Part shown: piece by piece, positions 56,584 to 64,000 of the stretch
Layout: each line of letters opens with the position of its first letter
How positions within the stretch are numbered: position 1 is the stretch's first letter
NCBI RefSeq assembly: GCF_949628215.1
Contig: NC_134297.1
Location: forward strand, 1,364,001 to 1,428,000
DNA length: 64,000 nt
From: Phalacrocorax aristotelis
Taxonomy: Eukaryota > Chordata > Aves > Suliformes > Phalacrocoracidae
Reading direction: 5' to 3'
Notes under the pieces: model-generated
What the model was told of the DNA's origin: nothing
What the model saw: only the letters and a program-made list of their open reading frames with translations
The model's database searches: none
Program-made: the position numbers and the translations under genes

Positions 56584-58690
56584 TTTGAAGGGCTTTTGTG
56601 TATGGAGAGGACCTGGTGTTGGTGTGGATTTTGGTGGTGGTGGTTTGCTTTTTTCGAATGCCCGGGTTATTTGCAGGTGACATATAACATTAGAGCTGCT
56701 TTATTTCCACAGCCCAATATGGCTGGCTGGAGCAGTGCTGGATCCAAAAAACCAGTAAATGCTATGGTTGGTGGATTTCAGCAGGGGAAGTGGGAGGGCA
56801 GAAAAATTTTCCCCTGAACAGTCGGCGAACGCTCCTGACGCTTCTGCTCTGGGGTCCAGTTGTGGGCTGTGTTGGTGTGTCTCCTGCAGCATGCTGAGCC
56901 CAGGGTAGCCGAGGAGCAGTCTTCTGCTGGGATTCCCTCTCGCCTTGCAAGCTTGCTATGGGAGCAAGCAGCGCTAAGGGCTCTGGGGACTCAGACACCC
57001 AGGGACTTGGCCAGTGCCCCACAGCACAGGCCTGACCCTGAGGGTTCCCATGGCCCCTGCAGCCCCCTGGTTGCAGTGGGGCCATGTAGATGTGTTACCT
57101 CTGCCCTGCTGGAGGCCGGCGACCCAGCCCTGCTTGCGCTGCTCACAGCAGCAGTTCCCATTCTCAAGGGGGCCCAGGAACATCAGAAATGCCCTCCCGA
57201 AGCCAGGCAGAGAGCAGAGGGACTGATCTGCCCTGGGAAGGGCAGAGGGTCCCAGGGAAGCAGCCTGCACAGCAGTCCAGCCCAGGAGGAGGCATGACTG
57301 TGGGCAGGCAGCCTGCAGCAGGCAGAAGCACTCTGGGTGCCCCTGCCTGCTCCCACGCTTCTATGAAGGCAGACCCCTAGCCTCCCAGGGGTGTCAGACT
57401 CTGACTGCACCTTCCTGCTTCCCTGGCAGCATGCTATCCCAGGGCAACACCCTCCCTTCATCCAGCCCTCGGGATACAGAGGGTCTACCCAGCAATAAGA
57501 GGGATGGAGGAGGTCTTTGGTCCCTTCACTCCATCCACCAAGGAAACCTTTGGGCCAGGGACTCCAAGCCTGGATTCAGTCTGCAGAGATGGGTGCAGGA
57601 AGGAGAGGATCCGTAACCTCAGGGACACCACAAAGCTACTGACAGCAGCTGCTTAGCCACCCCGTTCTCATGCTGCGGGACGCAGGATGGTGGGGTTTGC
57701 TGCAGCAGCATCAGTGAGGAGGAAGGCAAGGGGGGCCCTGGAGCCAGAGCACATCTGCGTTCCTGTGCACCAAAGCCCTGGGGAGGAAGGGGTGGGGCAA
57801 TGGGGAGGCAGGAGGGATGCAGAGGTGCTCTGCTCCTTGACCAGCTACAGGAGGGGAAATGGGGCAGCTGGGAGACAAGGCATCAGAGAAGTGCCAGGGT
57901 GAACACAGGCAACTGACTTAGCAACCGTACTCACTGCACACACAGCATGGTTTCCCAACGATGCTGGGCAGGCAGAGCATGCTCTGCTCTGATGGAACAG
58001 GTCCCACGACCCCACAAAGGTAGCAGAAGTCGTACATAACCCCCAACACCCCAAAGTCAGCTCTGGTTGCTGATTCCTCCTGTAAGCCACTTACGTGGCT
58101 TCATTCAGGAAAAGAGAGTAGGGAGTCAACGTGAAACCAAGGACTGCAGCCCAGAGCAGTCTGTGCTGCAGTCTCCCATCTAGCAGAGCCGGGTGGGAAG
58201 CGGTCCCCAGCGGCTCCCCGCTCTGCACCTGGAGATGTCAAACATCTATATATAGCGCAGGAGAAGAGCCAGTGCACACCGAGACGCTGCCCCGGAGGCC
58301 CAGGAGGGGTTGCTGGACTCCCCCCGGCCAGGGCAGCGAGTCCCAGCTGTAGGGTGCACACAGAGGTGCTCACCCATGGCGAGCAGCTGGGGCATGGGAG
58401 ACACCTGTGAGCACACACACGTGGGGGACCCACTGCCCGTGGGGCCTGCCCCACTCCCCTCCATCCCCCGCAGAGCCAGGGCAGCAGGGGGGCTCGGTAG
58501 CTCCCAAGTGGGCCCCTTCCTGCTGCAAAGGGAGCCCTTTGCGGCCCATTTAGCTTTACTGCTCCCTGGAGCCAGCGGGGCAGGCGCAGGCGCGTGCAAG
58601 GCTGCACATGGGTGCAGGGGCTCCCAGGCCCTGGGCCAGGCAGTCTTTGGCACACTTGGACATCACATGCTTAAGCAGGAGGTAAAAGGA
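56584..58690. other. Intergenic region between SCN2B start and JAML 3' end
   Basis: It holds the SCN2B promoter (no CpG island; a TGG-rich run at about 56615-56650) and no exon I can support. An isolated TATATATA lies near 58.24 kb in GC-rich DNA without a gene to drive. Confidence 0.5.
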
Positions 58691-58718
58691 AGCCAGGAAT
58701 ATGGAAGAACCCCTCAGT

Positions 58719-58724
58719 TTTATT
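58719..58724 (-). terminator. JAML poly(A) signal (AATAAA)
   Basis: A canonical minus-strand AATAAA lies about 300 bases after the JAML stop codon, which gives a 3' UTR of ordinary length. It is the first such hexamer past the stop. Confidence 0.6.
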
Positions 58725-59027
58725 ATCTTCAGGAGATACCATTGGTGTATCTGCACAGCTCCCACTGGCTCTCCTTGGAGATAGTTATCTCTGAACCTGG
58801 TGCTCCTCCGGAGACTAGGAGGCAAGAGCCAGAGAGACATGTTTCCCCTGGTCCCCCAGCAGACAACCAGGGTGGGACATGCCCCAGCGGTGGCTCCGGC
58901 ACGGCGCACACAGTGAAGTGGCACTTCTCAGGGAAGGGCTGGCAGCAGCAGAATGCTGGCCTGCCCAAAGCAACAAAAATGTCTTGCACACACCTGCTGG
59001 CTAAGGGGCTTAAATCCCCCAGCACAG

Positions 59028-62000
59028 CTATTTCTCCCCCTCTGGAGGCCAGGGAAGTGCCGCCTCTGGTCTACTGTAGGGTTCCTTGCTTTGTCCATCA
59101 CCCTGTCTCGCCTCTCCCATCCATTCTGCTGGGATCACCCTTTTGGCCAGCTCCACATAGATGCCGTTCTCCCAGAAGAGAGAGGGGTGCTGCAAGGAGC
59201 AAAGGACAGGGCGTGAGTCTTTCTGCAGGTATCAGGGCCCATTTGGAGTGGGCAGGAGGCAAGGGACGCTGTTGTCTGGTGTGGGGAGTGACGGATCAGG
59301 CCCTGGATGTCATCACCCGGGGGGGGCTGGTGATGCAGGGGGTCACACTGGCCCTACAGCTGCACACCCTGCCCATGCCTGCCACAGCTCAGGGCAGCTG
59401 CTCGCCTCCTCACCATGGTTAGGTAGGTCTCCTCGGCTCTCCTCTTCTTCCCTGCATCCTGTTCAGCCTTGGGCACCTCAGCTCCAGGGACCGAGAAGTA
59501 AAGTGCTTCCTATGAGGGGGAGATCAGGACACTTGGAACCGAGCAGTCCCCAAATACAAGAGGGCCTTCTTACCCCATAGGACTAGCACGGAGCGCCACA
59601 GCCATGGCTGGCCAGCAAGCAGCACCTCATGTTTGGCCAGTGTGAGATCCCCTCCTTCAGCTTCCCCAGCCCTGTGCCCCATACACCTCATGCCAGTGAT
59701 TATTCCATGTCCTGAGGACACACAGCCTTAGTGACGAGACAGCAACCATCCTGCATGAGGATAACCCTGGCTTCAGCCTTCGAGACCCACCTGAGTCCAG
59801 GTGGCCCAGGACCCCATCTCCCCATGCCAAGCCTCTTGGCCCTCAGGCATCCAGATGCTGTGGGAACATTTGCACCATCAGCCTCCTCTTAACTGCAAGC
59901 CAAACGAAACGGCAGGACCTGGGGCTCATTCCAACTGCGGCCCTTGCACGGATCCAGCAGCGCAGGCAAGGACCCCGCAGGTCTCCCTCACTGGGGGCGG
60001 CTGGCCACGGGAGGGCATGGCCCGGTGTGGGTGCTCAGCACCTGTCCTGCAGCCCTGTGCACCCCATCCCTCCCTTTCTCCGCCTCTCCTCCCTCTCTTC
60101 AGCTCCCGTAGGTTGTGGCAGCCTCCCAGGGCAGGGCAGGCACACACTCCCCTCCACTCCACTCAGCCTCAGCTCTCACCTCTACTTTGCTCTTGCTGCT
60201 ACCGTCTTCATTCCTCTCCAGGGCTGTGTTGGCTGCAGACCTTGAGGGAAAGCAACGGCGGTGTCATCTTTGGCAAGAAGCATCGCCTACTCCTCCTGTC
60301 CCTGCCCTCCCTCTCCTGGGACACTGGGACCCCTTGGCACGTGCCTCGGCCAGGCCGTCATGCTGCTGGCACACCGGGAGCCCAGCAGGTTTGGGAGCAA
60401 AGGGGGGACAGGCCAGAGCAGCGTGACACTAGAGGGCAGCAGGAGTCTGCACCGTGCTGCGGCCAGCAGCATTACCCGGGGAGGTACACCCTCCTCTGCT
60501 TCCCACAGCTCCAGCCCTGCTTGGGGCAGGTCAGGCTAGTGCTTGGCCGGGGAGAACGGGGCAGGAAGGCTGCAAGGAGGTGCTTGGCTCAGCCCCATAA
60601 ACCCAGAGCTAGCCTCGGTACCTCTTCCTCAGGCTGAGTCCAGCCAGGAAGGCCAGCACAACGGCCACGCAGACACAGCCCACAGCCAGAGGCCAAAATG
60701 CAGTGCCTCCCGGGGCCGCAGCGTCCAGGGCACCTGCTGCTCCTCGTCCTGCTGGGGAGACACCAAGGCAAGGGATGTTACGCACAGGGACCCCAGTCCT
60801 ACTCCAGAGGAATCCTGGTGGCAGGTCTCTCAGCGAGAGCTGCCTCCTGGAGCCTCTGCAGCTCCTCTGCTTGGGGCCAAACAGGTTGGCAGAAGAGGGG
60901 AGCGGTGACAGGGCACGTACCTCTCTGTCCCACGGGGCTGACGTGCAGCACCGTGTGGTTCTTGAAGATGCTGCTGCACTGGAGCAGCCGGATCTCACAC
61001 ACATAGATGCCACTGTCGTTCACCTGTACGTCCTGCAGCTGGATAGAGCCATCCCAGCGGGACATGTTCCCTTGCCACTGCACCCGGTCCCGGAAACGGC
61101 CCACAGGGATGCTATGGTTGCTGTAGTAATAAAACACCGTCTCCTCCTGCCAGGGCACAGACAGCATCAGGTGAAAGGAGCCCAGTGGAAGAGCGCTGCC
61201 CTGCGTGCCTTCCCTGCTCAAGAGCCCTCAAAACCACGCTCTCTCCCTCTCCCCGTGGAGCGCTCACCACACGCAAAAGCCCAGCTCACTCCCCTGCTCT
61301 TTTGGAAAGCCCCAGGACACAGCACCCAGCGGTACAGGGCCATGGGGAGTGGTGCAGATGCCCCACCACCACAAGGAGAAACCCTCCTCCTCTCATGGCC
61401 TGGTCCAGGCAGATGGGCTTCCCTGCAGCCTCCCGAGAGCAGCAAGGTTGCCTTACTTGCCCTGCCGCCACCTGCCGCCATACCCTGCTCTGCCGCTCAC
61501 CCCCTGGTCCCGACCCACCTTCTGTGTGCCAGCTCCTGCCACGTGCAGCCAGTCCACCTTGGCCATCGTCCTGCCCATGGCCACCGGGTCTAGGAAGAAG
61601 CACTGCAGCAGGACAGAGTCCCCAGCGCTGGCTCGAAGCTGAGGCTCTGTGAACACCCAGCCAGCCGACCCGCTGCATCGCTCTGCCAGGGACAAGGACA
61701 GCAGGATGAGTCCAGGGAGGACGGCCAGATGCAGCCTGCCTGTCCCCATAGATATCTCCTCTCCAGATAAGCCTGGGGCTAATGGCACTGACCAGTCCAG
61801 AATGCAACAGGGAGGCCCTGGTCCCTGTATGGGCAAAGCCTCTCCCTGACCCCTGCTTTTGGCGTGCCTGGGATGCAGGGCAGCACATCCTCCCAGCCGC
61901 CAGACCAAGGGCTGCTGCGCTCGCTGAACAAGCCAGGCAGAAGGGAAGTGGGGAAGCACAACCCCAGCCCTCTGCGGCTCCAAGCCAAAGGCTGCAGCTC

Positions 62001-63067
62001 CTGCAGGGGTGTTCCTGTGAGTCACTGCCTGGGAGAACCAGTGCCACCCTCATCTACACCAGGCCAGGGGCAATTCAGCCGCTTCACACGAATTTCAGTT
62101 CGTCTTTCACAACCTGCCCGTTTGGCTTCCTTACCCCTTGCTCACAGGCTGCTGGCCTGGGCTTGGACTTGTCTGGCCACATAACTACTGCTTAGGGTTT
62201 CTAGAGAAGCCAGACAGTGGGGAAAAAAACAACACAGAGAGGACTAAGCAGCTGCCGATACAGCGGGCTGCAAAGCGTGCAGCAGGAAGGGGAAATAAGT
62301 GGGGCAGAAAACGTCCCTGGAGCTCATCAAGAGAAACCCTGCATGCCCCAGAGTCTGCACTGGCAAAACCTAGCAAGAAGAGAGGCCGAGGCTCTGGCAC
62401 TTGTTTGTCAGGAACTAGGTGAGCTGATTCAGTGGGGAGCTGCTCAGACAGGTAGACTTTTCCTGGTGCCTTAGCAACTCTGCTCACTCTGTCCACAAGC
62501 CACTAAGGGCTGGGCCCTGGTAAAGCACCAAGTACGTGTCTGATGCCGTGTAAATAATAAATGCAAAGTGCTCCTGCTTCCCAAACAGGTTTCCTTTGGT
62601 CTTGACCAGCTTTGGAGCTGAAAATGACAAATATTTGCCAGCAGAGAAGACCAAGGGAGCCAGTTGCCTCAAGCAGAGCCAAAATTCAATACCTTGGCCA
62701 CCTTTCCCTGTATTTAGACTTGGCAAAGCAGTTCTACTTCTTTCAAAGCCTTGGAGTCTGGCAGAATAAGTACAGGACACCATCCAGGGATGCCATTGCA
62801 ATTTGAAGCTTATATACGTGAGCTCTGCAGGAAGGGAATACGCGGCACCCAGAGACCAGAAAAGTTACCAGTACCCAGGAGCCCACTAACTGCTGCCAGC
62901 CCTGTGCACCTGCAAAACCCCAAGGGGTTCTCGCTGCGGGAAGAGAGGAGCCAATGGCACCTTCAGCAAAGACAGGGGAAAGCAGGCAAGGTAAATAAAA
63001 CCAGCAGAATGACTTACAGCTTACCCAGCCATATCAGCACGAGGGTCAGGCTCAGCAACACCTCCAT
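59028..63067 (-). CDS. JAML: Junctional adhesion molecule-like (AMICA1)
   Basis: A leukocyte Ig-superfamily receptor that in mammals binds CAR (CXADR) and signals through PI3K. Coding exons (minus): 63067-63025, 61682-61519, 61146-60921, 60751-60622, about 60213-60180, 59509-59414, 59189-59028, giving about 284 aa. The signal peptide is about 1-15. There is one V domain with C42 and C119; EETVFYYYSN, VGRFRDRV, DGSIQLQDV, YVCEIRL and VLHVSP match human JAML. The membrane helix is about 163-183, followed by RKR. The tail has TYLTM followed by HP, matching human TYMTMHP, the PI3K (YxxM) site. It differs from human (394 aa, two Ig domains) by having a single Ig domain; no second domain exon was found in any intron. 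The acceptor of the 34-base exon is uncertain: 60213 keeps frame, while the stronger-looking one at 60232 does not with the current upstream donor. Without that splice the protein would stop four codons on (60609). Sequons lie at N79, N96 and N112. Intron 1 is about 1.3 kb and otherwise blank. Confidence 0.85.
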
Positions 63068-64000
63068 CTTATCCTAAAAGGAACAGCAGAGGTAACACAT
63101 GCATCAGTTTGTCCTGGGGCAGGACACCATCAGTTTGCAACCAAACTGAGTCCCGAGGTCAGAAAAAGACTTTCTTCAGTTCTTTGGAGAGGGGCACAAT
63201 CTTTGCTGCCTGGATGTTCAGCCTGTCAAGTTAGCCACTATCCCAGCAGGGAGCCTGAAACTCAGTGAAGCACAGAAATCAGATAGGTCTCTGATTTGAG
63301 ACTGCTCTGAGCCCTGGAAGGGAAGGGGGGGGGGGCGGGGGGGGCGGGGGAGGGCTCAGCGTGAAACACCTTTGCATCTTCCCCTTAGTAATGAATCTTT
63401 CCGGTGGTTTGGGGGTCGGGTCTCTAGCATCTGAACGGACATGTTCACAGACATTAACTCTGCTCAGAGAGCAATGGGGTTTTTTTGCTGTTACATGCTC
63501 AGAGAAGTTTGGATATAGGTCCTAAAAACACAGACCCCCTTCTTAACCCACTTGCTCCTGGGTCCTGCACACGGTGAGAACTGCTGGAACCCTCAGGGTC
63601 TGCTCAGACAGTGCCATGTTTGGTCACTATGTTCGGTTTGACCTGCTGCATATCTCTCAAAATAAAACCAATATCTCCTTTCTACACATGGAAGACATAC
63701 CCTATGGCCCAAGGAAGGACTGACTGTTATCATGAGGAACACGCCAGCCAGCGTTCGCGTGTGGATTGCAGGAAGGCAAAAGCCAGTTCCCTGCTCGCTG
63801 TGTCTCTGCTCCATGATTCAAAACTATAGCCATTCAAAACTAATAAATAGGTTTAAGGGCAAAAAGTTACTGAGAGCAGCCCTCCCGCCTGGAGAGCCTG
63901 CACGTTACAGTTGAATTTGAGGCTGCCATTACCAGCACACATTTTCCAATACATGCATTTCTGCTGCAGAAATAGAAAGACAAGAGGCGAATCAGCTCTG
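63068..64000. other. JAML upstream region
   Basis: It contains the presumed JAML promoter and 5' UTR on the minus strand, a long G-run at 63325-63351, and AT-rich DNA toward the right end. By human synteny MPZL3 and MPZL2 would follow; no part of them is visible here. Confidence 0.5.
63325..63351 (+). repeat. G-run with quadruplex potential upstream of JAML
   Basis: Twenty-five G interrupted by two C lie 260 bases upstream of the JAML start codon (C-rich on the coding strand). The tract satisfies the G3+N1-7 rule for a G-quadruplex many times over. Confidence 0.8.

Noticed and set aside
58310-59422. 370-codon plus-strand open frame
   Set aside because: It is antisense to the last JAML exons, which match human JAML and splice correctly; no domain was recognised.
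60224-60300. Alternative JAML tail exon coding RRSRRCFLPK
   Set aside because: The acceptor lies in a purine-rich tract and the donor is weak; the neighbouring exon fits the phases and sequence better.
60609-60621. JAML ending directly after the membrane helix with a tiny tail
   Set aside because: Later exons with the conserved TYLTM-HP sequence in compatible phase show that the tail continues, although a short isoform is possible.
61683-63024. Search for a second JAML Ig domain in intron 1
   Set aside because: No frame with Ig cysteines, the conserved Trp and flanking splice sites was seen on the minus strand.

Overview
The window is nuclear DNA of a vertebrate, almost certainly a sauropsid and most likely a bird. 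It is GC-rich, interspersed repeats are sparse, introns are short, and six intron-containing genes lie in 64 kb. Their order matches human 11q23.3 as I know it: IL10RA, SMIM35, TMPRSS4, SCN4B, SCN2B, JAML. This compact arrangement is typical of avian microchromosomes. A turtle or crocodilian is not excluded, because a few old MIR/CORE-SINE-like pieces are still recognisable. Nothing bacterial, viral or CRISPR-like was seen.

Layout. 1-11.2 kb is intergenic with no exon I can support. IL10RA (+, 11291-15072, 7 coding exons, 597 aa) encodes the interleukin-10 receptor ligand-binding chain. SMIM35 (-, 19005-22089, 4 coding exons, 90 aa) encodes a small single-pass membrane protein. TMPRSS4 (+, 27434-34768, 13 coding exons, 434 aa) encodes a type II transmembrane serine protease. 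SCN4B (-, 38680-44597, 5 coding exons, 225 aa) and SCN2B (-, 52471-56583, 4 coding exons, 215 aa) encode sodium-channel beta subunits and are tandem paralogues. JAML (-, 59028-63067, about 7 coding exons, about 284 aa) encodes a leukocyte adhesion and co-stimulatory receptor. All exon models were built by eye from reading frame, splice-site consensus and recalled human proteins. Phases close exactly in every gene; only the fifth coding exon of JAML has an ambiguous acceptor.

How the genes relate. IL10RA and JAML serve immune cells, SCN2B and SCN4B are disulfide-linked partners of voltage-gated sodium-channel alpha subunits, and TMPRSS4 and SMIM35 form a divergent pair. IL10RA/SMIM35 and TMPRSS4/SCN4B are convergent pairs. 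The linkage is old neighbourhood conservation, not an operon.

Most interesting points: a third YxxQ STAT3-type motif in the IL10RA tail where human (from memory) has Trp; a JAML with one V domain that mixes features of both human Ig domains; a changed channel-blocking peptide in SCN4B; a TATA-driven, two-codon first coding exon for TMPRSS4; a pair of MIR-like elements in the SCN4B 3' UTR; and a motif cluster between SMIM35 and TMPRSS4 that may be an enhancer. I found no wholly new system.
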